From Pseudomonas akapageensis (GTDB taxonomy: Bacteria > Pseudomonadota > Gammaproteobacteria > Pseudomonadales > Pseudomonadaceae), in contig NZ_VXCP01000026.1 in the NCBI RefSeq assembly GCF_011355085.1, positions 1-64,000 of the forward strand: a stretch of 64,000 nt of DNA. Reading direction: 5' to 3'. The notes under the pieces were generated by a model. That model was given only the letters and a program-made list of their open reading frames with translations, had not been told where the DNA came from and ran no database searches. This document shows positions 47,893 to 56,600 of the stretch, piece after piece (position 1 is the stretch's first letter; every line of letters begins with the position of its first letter). Position numbers and translations under genes: made by a program.

Positions 47893-50163
47893 ATGTTAAA
47901 CCGCGAGCTCGAAGTCACCCTCAATCTCGCCTTCAAGGAGGCGCGCTCCAAGCGTCATGAATTCATGACGGTGGAGCATCTCCTGCTGGCTCTAACGGAC
48001 AATGAGGCGGCCGCCACCGTTCTGCGGGCGTGCGGCGCAAATCTCGATAAACTCAAGCACGACCTGCAGGAGTTCATCGACTCGACCACACCGTTGATCC
48101 CCCTGCATGACGAGGATCGCGAAACCCAGCCAACCCTGGGCTTTCAGCGTGTGCTGCAACGTGCTGTCTTTCATGTACAGAGCTCGGGCAAGCGTGAAGT
48201 CACCGGCGCCAACGTGCTGGTAGCAATCTTCAGTGAGCAGGAGAGTCAGGCAGTGTTTCTGCTGAAACAGCAGAGCGTTGCCCGGATCGATGTGGTCAAT
48301 TACATCGCTCACGGGATCTCCAAAGTGCCAGGGCATGGCGATCACAACGAGGGTGAGCAAGATATGCAGGACGACGAGGGCGGTGAGTCTTCTTCCTCAG
48401 GCAATCCACTGGACGCCTACGCAAGCAATCTCAACGAGCTCGCTCGCCAGGGTCGTATCGACCCATTGGTCGGCCGTGAGAGCGAAGTCGAGCGCGTTGC
48501 GCAGATCCTTGCTCGCCGGCGCAAGAACAACCCCCTGCTGGTCGGGGAGGCGGGCGTGGGCAAGACCGCGATCGCCGAAGGCCTGGCCAAGCGCATTGTC
48601 GACAATCAGGTCCCGGACCTGTTGGCCAACAGTGTCGTTTACTCCCTGGATCTGGGTGCGCTGCTGGCCGGTACCAAGTACCGCGGCGACTTCGAGAAGC
48701 GCTTCAAGGCGCTGCTCCATGAATTGCGCAAGCGTCCGCAGGCGATCCTGTTCATCGACGAGATTCACACCATCATCGGTGCCGGTGCGGCTTCCGGCGG
48801 CGTGATGGATGCCTCGAACCTGCTCAAGCCGTTGCTGTCCTCGGGTGATATCCGTTGCATCGGTTCGACCACGTTCCAGGAGTTTCGCGGCATTTTCGAG
48901 AAGGATCGGGCCTTGGCTCGGCGCTTCCAGAAGGTCGACGTCAGCGAGCCATCGGTGGAAGACACCGTCGGCATCCTGCGCGGGCTCAAGGGGCGTTTCG
49001 AGGCGCACCACAGCATCGAGTACAGCGACGAGGCGTTGCGTGCAGCGGCCGAACTGGCTTCGCGTTACATCAATGATCGGCACATGCCGGACAAGGCGAT
49101 CGATGTGATCGACGAAGCCGGTGCCTATCAGCGCCTGCAACCGATCGAGATGCGGGTCAAGCGCATCGAAGTGCCTCAGGTCGAGGACATCGTCGCGAAG
49201 ATCGCGCGTATTCCGCCCAAGCATGTCACCAGTTCCGACAAGGAGCTGCTACGCAACCTCGAGCGTGACCTGAAGCTCACCGTGTTCGGTCAGGATGCGG
49301 CCATCGACTCGTTGGCCACTGCCATCAAACTGTCACGTGCCGGCCTCAAGTCGCCTGACAAGCCCGTCGGTTCGTTCCTGTTCGCCGGTCCCACCGGGGT
49401 CGGTAAGACCGAAGCGGCGCGGCAATTGGCCAAGGCGCTGGGTGTCGAGCTGCTGCGCTTCGACATGTCCGAGTACATGGAGCGTCATACGGTTTCGCGC
49501 CTGATCGGTGCGCCACCAGGCTACGTCGGTTTCGACCAGGGAGGCCTGTTGACCGAAGCCATCACCAAGCAGCCGCACTGCGTATTGCTGCTCGATGAAA
49601 TCGAGAAGGCGCATCCGGAAGTCTTCAACCTGCTGCTGCAGGTGATGGATCACGGCACCCTGACCGACAACAACGGGCGCAAGGCGGACTTCCGCAACGT
49701 GATCGTGATCATGACCACCAACGCCGGCGCCGAAACCGCCGCGCGGGCCTCGATCGGTTTCACCCACCAGGATCACTCTTCCGATGCCATGGAAGTGATC
49801 AAGAAGAGCTTCACGCCGGAATTCCGCAACCGCCTGGATACCATCATTCAATTCGGTCGCCTCAGTCATGAGGTCATCAAGAGCGTGGTGGACAAGTTCC
49901 TTATCGAGCTGCAGGCGCAACTGGAAGACAAGCGGGTACTGCTCGAGGTGACGGATGCAGCCAGAAGCTGGCTGGCAGCCGGTGGTTACGACGCGCAGAT
50001 GGGTGCGCGGCCGATGGCGCGGTTGATCCAGGACAAGATCAAGCGTCCGCTGGCCGAGGAAATCCTGTTTGGAGAACTGGCCGAGCATGGCGGGGTGGTG
50101 CACATCGACATCAAGGATGGCGAACTGACGTTCGAGTTCGAAACCACGGCGGAAATGGCCTAG
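47893..50163 (+). CDS. clpA: ATP-dependent Clp protease ATP-binding subunit ClpA
   Basis: AAA+ unfoldase that feeds ClpP; 756 residues (E. coli 758). The N-domain (1-140) binds ClpS. D1 has Walker A GEAGVGKTAI (about 218-227) and Walker B ILFIDEIHT. D2 has Walker A GPTGVGKTEA (about 498-507) and Walker B VLLLDEIEKA. The ClpP-docking loop in D2 should be near 615. An acidic linker (HNEGEQDMQDDEGGESSSSGN, about 154-174) separates the N-domain and D1. It works with ClpS and, indirectly, the aat and bpt products encoded 0.5-2 kb downstream. Confidence 0.97.
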   Translation: MLNRELEVTLNLAFKEARSKRHEFMTVEHLLLALTDNEAAATVLRACGANLDKLKHDLQEFIDSTTPLIPLHDEDRETQPTLGFQRVLQRAVFHVQSSGKREVTGANVLVAIFSEQESQAVFLLKQQSVARIDVVNYIAHGISKVPGHGDHNEGEQDMQDDEGGESSSSGNPLDAYASNLNELARQGRIDPLVGRESEVERVAQILARRRKNNPLLVGEAGVGKTAIAEGLAKRIVDNQVPDLLANSVVYSLDLGALLAGTKYRGDFEKRFKALLHELRKRPQAILFIDEIHTIIGAGAASGGVMDASNLLKPLLSSGDIRCIGSTTFQEFRGIFEKDRALARRFQKVDVSEPSVEDTVGILRGLKGRFEAHHSIEYSDEALRAAAELASRYINDRHMPDKAIDVIDEAGAYQRLQPIEMRVKRIEVPQVEDIVAKIARIPPKHVTSSDKELLRNLERDLKLTVFGQDAAIDSLATAIKLSRAGLKSPDKPVGSFLFAGPTGVGKTEAARQLAKALGVELLRFDMSEYMERHTVSRLIGAPPGYVGFDQGGLLTEAITKQPHCVLLLDEIEKAHPEVFNLLLQVMDHGTLTDNNGRKADFRNVIVIMTTNAGAETAARASIGFTHQDHSSDAMEVIKKSFTPEFRNRLDTIIQFGRLSHEVIKSVVDKFLIELQAQLEDKRVLLEVTDAARSWLAAGGYDAQMGARPMARLIQDKIKRPLAEEILFGELAEHGGVVHIDIKDGELTFEFETTAEMA

Positions 50164-50181
50164 CGATAAGGGCTGTCTGAT

Positions 50182-50214
50182 CCCTCGTTCCCACGCTCCG
50201 CGTGGGAACGAGGG
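50182..50214. repeat. Palindromic repeat, GTTCCCACGC family
   Basis: A single palindrome CCCTCGTTCCCACGC/GCGTGGGAACGAGGG, the same outer motif as in the composite element at 281-378. It lies 19 bases after the clpA stop codon and could double as an mRNA 3'-end stabiliser. Confidence 0.75.
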
Positions 50215-50247
50215 TACACAGGCAGGGTCTTTTTTGCCGCCCACACA

Positions 50248-50275
50248 AAAACGCCCGGCACATGCCGGGCGTTTT
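50248..50275. terminator. Bidirectional terminator between clpA and infA
   Basis: An A-run, stem ACGCCCGGCA/TGCCGGGCGT with a two-base loop, then TTTT. It serves the convergent clpA and infA genes. Confidence 0.88.
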
Positions 50276-50287
50276 CGTTGGTACTAC

Positions 50288-50506
50288 TTAACGAGCGCGA
50301 TAAGTAATGCGCCCTTTGCTCAAGTCATAGGGCGTCAGTTCAACGCGCACCTTGTCACCGGTCAGAATACGAATGTAATTCTTGCGCATCTTGCCGGAGA
50401 TATGCGCGGTTACGACGTGCCCATTTTCCAACTCCACGCGAAACATGGTGTTGGGCAGGGTGTCGACGACAGTGCCTTCCATTTCGAAGCTGTCTTCTTT
50501 CGACAT
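50288..50506 (-). CDS. infA: Translation initiation factor IF-1
   Basis: A 72-residue S1/OB-fold protein that binds the ribosomal A site during initiation. The sequence has the highly conserved [46 protein letters not shown] core and the basic C-terminus ITYRAR. The start [11 protein letters not shown] at 50506 is the family start; the frame from 50572 adds 22 unrelated residues. It is monocistronic, downstream of bpt on the same strand. Confidence 0.98.
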
Positions 50507-50605
50507 GCAGTAAAGCCCTCGGTGTCCAGTTAATGGCCCGGTGCAACTGCGCCAGGCAAAAGCGGCGTGCATTGTGCCCGAAAAGTGGGTGTCAAGCCAA
50601 GGGCT

Positions 50606-51313
50606 TCAGTTCAAGGCGACCCATCGCTGATTGATAAGCAGCTCGATGGGGCGATATTGGGTCTTGTAATTCATTTTTTTGCAGTTCTTGATCCAGTAGC
50701 CGAGATAGACGGCTTCCAGGCCCAGGCGCAGGGCTTCGGTGATCTGCCAGAGGATGGCGAAGCGCCCCAGGCTGCGACGTTCTTCGCTGGGCTCGTAGAA
50801 GGTGTACACGGCCGAAATGCCGTTGGGCAGCAGGTCGGTGACGGCAACCGCGACCAGACGGCCGTCGATCCGAAACTCGTAAAAACGCGAGAAGGGCAGG
50901 TCGCGCACCAGGAAGGTCGAGAATTGGTCCCGACTTGGCGGGAACATGTCGCCATCGGCGTGGCGCTGCTCGATATAGCGCCGGTACAGGTCGAAGTACT
51001 CCTCGTTGTAGGCAGGGCGAGCTTCGATCACCTGGATGTCGGCATTGCGCTTGAGGATGCGTTTCTGCTGGCGATTGGGTGCGAACCGGGCCGCCGGAAT
51101 ACGTGCCGGCACGCAGGCATTGCAGTGCTGGCAATGGGGGCGATACAGATGATCGCCACTGCGCCGGAAACCCATTTCAGACAAGTCGGCGTAGACGTTC
51201 ACATCCATCGGCTGACTTGGGTCGAGAAACAGCGTCGTTGCCTGTTCTTCGGGCAGATAGCTGCACGAATGGGGTTGAGTGGCATAAAACTTCAATCGCG
51301 CCAGCTCAGTCAT
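50606..51313 (-). CDS. bpt: Aspartate/glutamate leucyltransferase Bpt
   Basis: Transfers Leu from Leu-tRNA to N-terminal Asp or Glu, creating N-degrons for ClpS/ClpAP; 235 residues, the usual Pseudomonas length. An N-terminal Cys-rich segment (HCQHCNACVPARIP) and the C-terminal GNAT-like part with FYEPSEERRSLGRFAILWQI and YLGYWIKNCKKMNYK identify the ATE/Bpt family. The start is the ATG at 51313 (MTELARLKFYATQPHSC); the longer frame reads into aat. It lies 56 bases after aat, so they probably form one operon. Confidence 0.95.
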   Translation of the reverse strand: MTELARLKFYATQPHSCSYLPEEQATTLFLDPSQPMDVNVYADLSEMGFRRSGDHLYRPHCQHCNACVPARIPAARFAPNRQQKRILKRNADIQVIEARPAYNEEYFDLYRRYIEQRHADGDMFPPSRDQFSTFLVRDLPFSRFYEFRIDGRLVAVAVTDLLPNGISAVYTFYEPSEERRSLGRFAILWQITEALRLGLEAVYLGYWIKNCKKMNYKTQYRPIELLINQRWVALN

Positions 51314-51369
51314 GATCAACCCTCGGGATGGACCTATGGAATAAGTGTAAGCCAGCCATGGCAACTCGC

Positions 51370-52050
51370 CTAGGAAACCCAGGTGGCCGAATTGGGCTGG
51401 TCGACATAACGCCGCAGATACTCGGCGAAGGCCGTTCGGGAAATGGAACGGGCACCCAGGCTGTGCAGATGCTCTGTCGGCATCTGGCAGTCGATCATGA
51501 CAAAACCGGATGCTTGCAGGTGGTTTATCAGCGTGGCAAAGCCCACTTTCGAGGCATTGTCTGCACGGCTGAACATGGACTCGCCAAAGAACAGCCGGCC
51601 CATGGCCAGGCCATAGAGGCCGCCGACCAAAGCGTCCCCATCCCAGACTTCGACCGAGTGAGCGAAGCCGCGCTGGTGCAGTTTCAGATAGGCGGCCTGC
51701 ATGTTGTCGGTGATCCAGGTGCCGTCCGCGTAGTCGCGCGGTGCTGCGCAGGCCTGGATAACGGCGGCGAAATCCCGGTCGAAGCTGACCTGGTAGCGCT
51801 GTTGGCGCAGCAGTTTTCTCAGACTGCGCGAAACGTGAAGTTCTTCGGGGAACAGTACCGTTCGCGGGTCGGGTGACCACCACAGGATCGGCTGGCCGTC
51901 CTGGTACCAGGGGAAGCAGCCATGCCGGTAGGCCTGGATCAGCCGCTCGGCGCTCAGGTCGCCACCGGCGGCCAGCAGGCCATTGGGTTCGCGCAGGGCT
52001 TTTTCCAGCGGCGGAAAGGTCAGGTTTTCGCGAGTGAGCCAGGTCAGCAT
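51370..52050 (-). CDS. aat: Leucyl/phenylalanyl-tRNA--protein transferase
   Basis: Adds Leu or Phe to N-terminal Arg or Lys of proteins, marking them for ClpS recognition; 226 residues. The family motifs FPPLEKAL.EPNGLLAAGGDLS, GCFPWY, PILWWSPDPR, and GGLYGLAMGRLFFGESMFSRADNASKVG are all present. The start MLTWLTRENLTFPPLEKAL at 52050 is chosen over the frame from 52110. It lies between trxB and bpt, so two tRNA-dependent N-degron transferases are adjacent, with clpS-clpA close by. Confidence 0.96.
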   Translation of the reverse strand: MLTWLTRENLTFPPLEKALREPNGLLAAGGDLSAERLIQAYRHGCFPWYQDGQPILWWSPDPRTVLFPEELHVSRSLRKLLRQQRYQVSFDRDFAAVIQACAAPRDYADGTWITDNMQAAYLKLHQRGFAHSVEVWDGDALVGGLYGLAMGRLFFGESMFSRADNASKVGFATLINHLQASGFVMIDCQMPTEHLHSLGARSISRTAFAEYLRRYVDQPNSATWVS

Positions 52051-52140
52051 GGGATTCGAACAAAAGACATGGAAGAGGGGAGGGTATACGACCAGACGCC
52101 AGCGGGCCATACGTAGACCGCTGGCGTCGGGAATGCGGGG

Positions 52141-53091
52141 TCAGTTGTCGTCGAGAAATTTTTCCGCATCCAGCGCGGCCATGCAGCCGGCGCCGGCGGA
52201 CGTGACCGCCTGGCGATAGACGTGGTCGGCCACATCGCCAGCGGCAAATACGCCGGGGATGCCCGTGGAGGTGGCATCGCCTTCGCTGCCGCCCTTGACG
52301 ATCAGGTAGCCATTACGCATCTCCAGCTGGCCCTGGAAGATGTCGGTGTTGGGTTTGTGGCCGATGGCGATGAATACGCCGGAGAGCGTCAGGTCCTTGG
52401 TCGCGCCGTTCTGGGTGTCGATCAGACGTGCGCCGGTAACCCCGCTGTCATCGCCCAGTATTTCATCCAGCGTCTGGTTCCAGTGCAGGACGATGTTGCC
52501 GTGGGCGGCTTTCTCGAACAGCTTTTCCTGGAGGATTTTTTCGGCCCGAAGCTTGTCGCGGCGGTGGACCAGGTGAACCTCTTTGGCGATGTTGGACAGA
52601 TACAGGGCCTCTTCGACCGCGGTATTGCCGCCACCGATCACCGCGACCACCTGGTTGCGATAGAAAAAGCCGTCGCAGGTGGCGCACGCCGAGACGCCCT
52701 TGCCGGAGAAGGCCTCTTCGGAAGGCAGCCCCAGGTACTGGGCCGAGGCACCGGTGGCGATGATCACGGCATCGCAGGTGTAGACAGCGTTGTCGCCATG
52801 CAGTTTGAACGGGCGCTTCTGCAACTCTGCGGTGTGAATGTGGTCGTAGACGATCTCGGTGTCGAAACGTTCGGCATGCGCTTGCATGCGTTCCATCAGC
52901 ACCGGGCCGGTCAGGCCCTCGACGTCTCCGGGCCAGTTGTCGACTTCGACCGTAGTGGTCAATTGACCGCCGGCCTGGATGCCGGTGATGACCACGGGTT
53001 TGAGGTTGGCGCGGGCGGCATACACGGCGGCTGCGTAACCGGCGGGGCCAGAGCCGAGGATGATCAGGCGTGAATGCTTTGTCTGTGTCAT
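52141..53091 (-). CDS. trxB: Thioredoxin-disulfide reductase
   Basis: Homodimeric flavoenzyme that reduces thioredoxin with NADPH; 316 residues. FAD-binding GSGPAGYAAAVYAAR is at 13-27. The redox-active motif CATC is at Cys136 and Cys139 (SACATCDGFF). The NADP-binding GGGNTAVEEALYL follows. The C-terminal FAD motif is GVFAAGDVAD. It is the first gene of trxB-aat-bpt on the minus strand and diverges from ftsK. Confidence 0.97.
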   Translation of the reverse strand: MTQTKHSRLIILGSGPAGYAAAVYAARANLKPVVITGIQAGGQLTTTVEVDNWPGDVEGLTGPVLMERMQAHAERFDTEIVYDHIHTAELQKRPFKLHGDNAVYTCDAVIIATGASAQYLGLPSEEAFSGKGVSACATCDGFFYRNQVVAVIGGGNTAVEEALYLSNIAKEVHLVHRRDKLRAEKILQEKLFEKAAHGNIVLHWNQTLDEILGDDSGVTGARLIDTQNGATKDLTLSGVFIAIGHKPNTDIFQGQLEMRNGYLIVKGGSEGDATSTGIPGVFAAGDVADHVYRQAVTSAGAGCMAALDAEKFLDDN

Positions 53092-53377
53092 AAAAACACC
53101 TCATAAGCCTTTGTCACAAAAGAGAATGCATGCTCAAATTAAGAGCGTGAAGCTGCCGTCGGCTATGCTGCACCGTAGCTGGGCAAGCGTGGCATCGGCA
53201 GCGCAAACCCGTACAATGCCGATTGGCCTCAAGCCGGGGGCTGTGGCCCGGGGATCTCAAGAGATCGGGCAGTATGTTAAAAGTAGTCGTTGATTCACTT
53301 TTCACCTGACCCGCGAGGGCAGTATTTCATCGTCAATCAACAGTTGGACGCGCTACCAGCGCAGGAAAAGACGCGTT

Positions 53378-55888
53378 TTGAAGAAATCCACTGCTACACC
53401 CAATCCCGTTCCGCTCTGGCGTCAGCAACTGCACTACCGGCTCAAGGAAGGTGCGTTGATCGCCATGGGGGCTCTATGCCTGTACCTGTGGATGGCGCTG
53501 CTGACCTATGATCAGGGCGATCCTGGCTTCAGCCACACCAGCAATATCGATCAGGTACAGAACGCCGCTGGCCGTGCCGGTGCCTGGTGCGCCGATATCC
53601 TGTTCATGGTGCTGGGCTATTTCGCCTATATCTTCCCGTTGCTGCTGGCGATCAAGACCTGGCAGATCTTCCGCCAGCGCCACGAGCCGTGGCAGTGGAG
53701 CGGCTGGCTGTTCTCCTGGCGCCTGATCGGGCTGGTGTTCCTGGTGCTGTCCGGCGCCGCACTGGCGCATATTCACTTTCACACTGCCCCCAGCCTGCCG
53801 GCTTCGGCCGGTGGTGCGCTGGGCGAGAGCCTCGGTGACCTGGCGCGCAATGCCCTGAACGTGCAGGGCAGCACGCTGATGTTCATTGCCTTGTTCCTGT
53901 TCGGCCTGACTGTGTTCGCCGACCTGTCCTGGTTCAAGGTCATGGATGTCACCGGCAAGATCACCCTGGACCTGTTCGAATTGTTCCAGGGCGCAGCCAG
54001 CCGTTGGTGGGCCGCACGCAACGAACGCAAGCAACTGGTGGCGCAATTGCGCGAAGTCGATCGGGACATGCAGGAAGCCGCAGCGCCCGAGCGCCGCGAG
54101 TCCCTCAAGCCCAGGGAGCGTATCGCCGAGCGCGAACAGCCTGCGGCCAGACAGCCTGTGATCGAGCGCGAACAGCCTCCAGCCAGACAGCCTGTGATCG
54201 AGCGCGAACTGCCTCCAGCCAGACAGCCCGTGATCGAGCGCGAACAGCCCCCGGTCAGGCAGCCGGTGAGCCAGCGCGAACCGCACGTGCCACCGGTCAT
54301 CATGCCGTCGCCCGCTCCGACCAAGGCGCCAGAGCCGAGCAATCGCGTGCAGAAGGAAAAGCAGGTGCCGCTGTTCGTCGACAGCGCCGTTGAAGGCACC
54401 TTGCCACCCATTTCGATCCTCGATCCGGCCGAACAGAAAAAGGTCAATTATTCACCCGAGTCGCTGGCGGCCGTGGGTAATCTGCTGGAAATCAAGCTCA
54501 AGGAGTTTGGCGTCGAAGTCTCGGTCGACTCGATTCACCCGGGTCCGGTCATTACCCGTTACGAAATCCAGCCGGCCGCAGGCGTCAAGGTTAGCCGTAT
54601 CTCCAACCTGGCCAAGGACCTGGCGCGTTCGCTCGCCGTGAACAGCGTACGGGTCGTGGAAGTGATCCCGGGCAAGACCACGGTGGGTATCGAGATCCCC
54701 AACGAAGACCGTCAGATCGTGCGCTTCTCCGAAGTGCTGTCGACGCCGCAGTACGATGAGGCCAAGTCTCCGGTCACCATGGCCCTGGGCCATGATATCG
54801 GCGGCAAGCCGGTCATCACCGACCTTGCGAAAATGCCGCACCTGCTGGTGGCCGGTACCACCGGTTCCGGTAAGTCGGTGGGCGTGAACGCGATGATCCT
54901 GTCGATCCTGTTCAAGTCGGGCCCCGAAGACGCCAAACTGATCATGATCGACCCGAAAATGCTTGAATTGTCGATCTACGAAGGTATTCCACACCTGCTG
55001 TGCCCGGTGGTCACCGACATGAAGGACGCCGCCAACGCCCTGCGCTGGAGCGTGGCGGAGATGGAACGTCGCTACAAGCTGATGGCGAAGATGGGCGTAC
55101 GTAACCTGACCGGCTTCAACCACAAGGTCAAGGAGGCCGAGGAGGCCGGCACGCCGCTGACGGATCCGCTGTACAAGCGCGAAAGCATTCACGACGAAGC
55201 GCCGTTGCTGCACAAGTTGCCGACCATCGTGGTCGTGGTGGACGAATTCGCCGACATGATGATGATCGTCGGCAAGAAGGTTGAAGAACTGATCGCCCGT
55301 ATCGCCCAGAAGGCCCGTGCCGCCGGTATCCACCTGATTCTCGCGACCCAGCGTCCGTCGGTGGACGTGATCACCGGTCTGATCAAGGCCAACATTCCGA
55401 CCCGCATGGCCTTCCAGGTATCGAGCAAGATCGACTCCCGGACCATCATCGACCAGGGCGGCGCCGAGCAATTGCTGGGCCACGGTGACATGCTCTACAT
55501 GCCGCCTGGCACCAGCCTGCCGATCCGTGTCCACGGCGCCTTCGTCTCCGATGACGAGGTTCACCGGGTGGTCGAAGCCTGGAAGCTGCGCGGTGCACCG
55601 GAATACAACGACGACATCCTGGCCGGCGTCGAAGAGGCTGGCAGTGGCTTTGAAGGCAGCAGCGGCGGTGGCGACGAAGACAGCGAATCCGATGCGCTCT
55701 ACGACGAAGCGGTGCAGTTCGTGCTGGAAAGCCGTCGTGCGTCGATCTCGGCAGTGCAGCGCAAGCTGAAAATCGGCTACAACCGTGCCGCCCGCATGAT
55801 CGAAGCCATGGAAATGGCCGGCGTGGTCACGGCCATGAACACCAACGGTTCGCGCGAAGTGATCGCGCCAGGGCCGATGCGCGATTGA
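53378..55888 (+). CDS. ftsK: DNA translocase FtsK
   Basis: Septum-located DNA pump that coordinates chromosome segregation and XerCD-dif recombination; 836 residues. The N-terminus has four membrane helices (about 25-185), and the linker (about 190-340) has four 12-residue repeats. The motor domain has Walker A GTTGSGKSVG at about 494-503 and Walker B IVVVVDEFADMMM. The C-terminal gamma winged helix (about 765-836) reads KOPS. The start codon is TTG, with AGGA about 12 bases upstream; no better start fits. It heads the ftsK-lolA-rarA-crcB-serS-cysG run. No LexA box was seen in the 286-base upstream region. Confidence 0.96.
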   Translation: MKKSTATPNPVPLWRQQLHYRLKEGALIAMGALCLYLWMALLTYDQGDPGFSHTSNIDQVQNAAGRAGAWCADILFMVLGYFAYIFPLLLAIKTWQIFRQRHEPWQWSGWLFSWRLIGLVFLVLSGAALAHIHFHTAPSLPASAGGALGESLGDLARNALNVQGSTLMFIALFLFGLTVFADLSWFKVMDVTGKITLDLFELFQGAASRWWAARNERKQLVAQLREVDRDMQEAAAPERRESLKPRERIAEREQPAARQPVIEREQPPARQPVIERELPPARQPVIEREQPPVRQPVSQREPHVPPVIMPSPAPTKAPEPSNRVQKEKQVPLFVDSAVEGTLPPISILDPAEQKKVNYSPESLAAVGNLLEIKLKEFGVEVSVDSIHPGPVITRYEIQPAAGVKVSRISNLAKDLARSLAVNSVRVVEVIPGKTTVGIEIPNEDRQIVRFSEVLSTPQYDEAKSPVTMALGHDIGGKPVITDLAKMPHLLVAGTTGSGKSVGVNAMILSILFKSGPEDAKLIMIDPKMLELSIYEGIPHLLCPVVTDMKDAANALRWSVAEMERRYKLMAKMGVRNLTGFNHKVKEAEEAGTPLTDPLYKRESIHDEAPLLHKLPTIVVVVDEFADMMMIVGKKVEELIARIAQKARAAGIHLILATQRPSVDVITGLIKANIPTRMAFQVSSKIDSRTIIDQGGAEQLLGHGDMLYMPPGTSLPIRVHGAFVSDDEVHRVVEAWKLRGAPEYNDDILAGVEEAGSGFEGSSGGGDEDSESDALYDEAVQFVLESRRASISAVQRKLKIGYNRAARMIEAMEMAGVVTAMNTNGSREVIAPGPMRD
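54128..54271 (+). repeat. 36-bp tandem repeat in the ftsK linker
   Basis: Four consecutive 36-base units (starting 54128, 54164, 54200, 54236) encode ERE(Q/L)P(A/P)(A/V)RQPV(I/S). The first three are almost identical in DNA sequence and the fourth has drifted. It lies in the FtsK linker, where length is known to vary. Confidence 0.95.
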
Positions 55889-55896
55889 TCGAAGTT

Positions 55897-55923
55897 GCCG
55901 GCCGCCCTGGAAGGTGGCCGGCC
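55897..55923 (+). terminator. Hairpin between ftsK and lolA
   Basis: Stem GCCGGCC.CC/GG.GGCCGGC with a CTGGAA loop, 9 bases after the ftsK stop. Only scattered T residues follow, so it is more likely an attenuator or mRNA-processing hairpin than a complete terminator. Confidence 0.5.
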
Positions 55924-55947
55924 TATTTACTTTATATGAGGATTCCC

Positions 55948-56571
55948 ATGCGCCTTATCCGCATGTTGTTGGTCTCTGCACTGGCTTTCTCCGCTATCCC
56001 GGCCCATGCCGATGACAAGGACGTGGCACGTCTGACCCAGTTGCTGGAAAAGTCCCAGACACTGTCCGCGCGCTTCTCCCAGTTGACCCTCGACGGAAGC
56101 GGTACCCAGTTGCAGGAAACCGCCGGTGATATGTCGGTGCAGCGCCCGGGGCTGTTCTATTGGCACACCGATGCACCGCAAGAGCAATTGATGGTGTCCG
56201 ATGGCAAGAAAGTCTCGTTGTGGGACCCGGACCTGGAGCAGGTCACCATCAAGACCCTCGATCAGCGCCTGAACCAGACGCCGGCCTTGTTGCTGTCCGG
56301 CGACGTGTCGAAGATCAGCCAGAGCTTCGATATTTCTGCCAAGGAATCCGGCGGCGTGATCGACTTTACGCTCAAGCCGAAAACCAAGGACACACTGTTC
56401 GACTCCCTGCGTCTGTCGTTTCGTAATGGGGTGATTAATGACATGCAACTGATCGACAGCGTCGGCCAGCGCACCAACATCCTGTTCACGGGCGTAAAAG
56501 CCAATGAGCCGATCGCCGCCAGCAAATTCAAGTTCGTTATCCCGAAAGGCGCGGACGTGATCCAGGAGTAA
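55948..56571 (+). CDS. lolA: Outer-membrane lipoprotein carrier protein LolA
   Basis: Periplasmic chaperone that carries lipoproteins from LolCDE to LolB; 207 residues. It has a signal peptide (about 1-21, ending AHA) and the LolA half-barrel with QTLSARFSQL near the N-terminus, RPGLFYWHTDAP and VSLWDPDLEQVT. The ATG at 55948 has AGGA 6-7 bases before it; an ATG at 55936 is an alternative. It lies 59 bases after ftsK and 29 before rarA, the same order as in many gammaproteobacteria. Confidence 0.96.
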   Translation: MRLIRMLLVSALAFSAIPAHADDKDVARLTQLLEKSQTLSARFSQLTLDGSGTQLQETAGDMSVQRPGLFYWHTDAPQEQLMVSDGKKVSLWDPDLEQVTIKTLDQRLNQTPALLLSGDVSKISQSFDISAKESGGVIDFTLKPKTKDTLFDSLRLSFRNGVINDMQLIDSVGQRTNILFTGVKANEPIAASKFKFVIPKGADVIQE

Positions 56572-56600
56572 ATCCTGGAAGAAGAGGTTAACTCCAGCCC

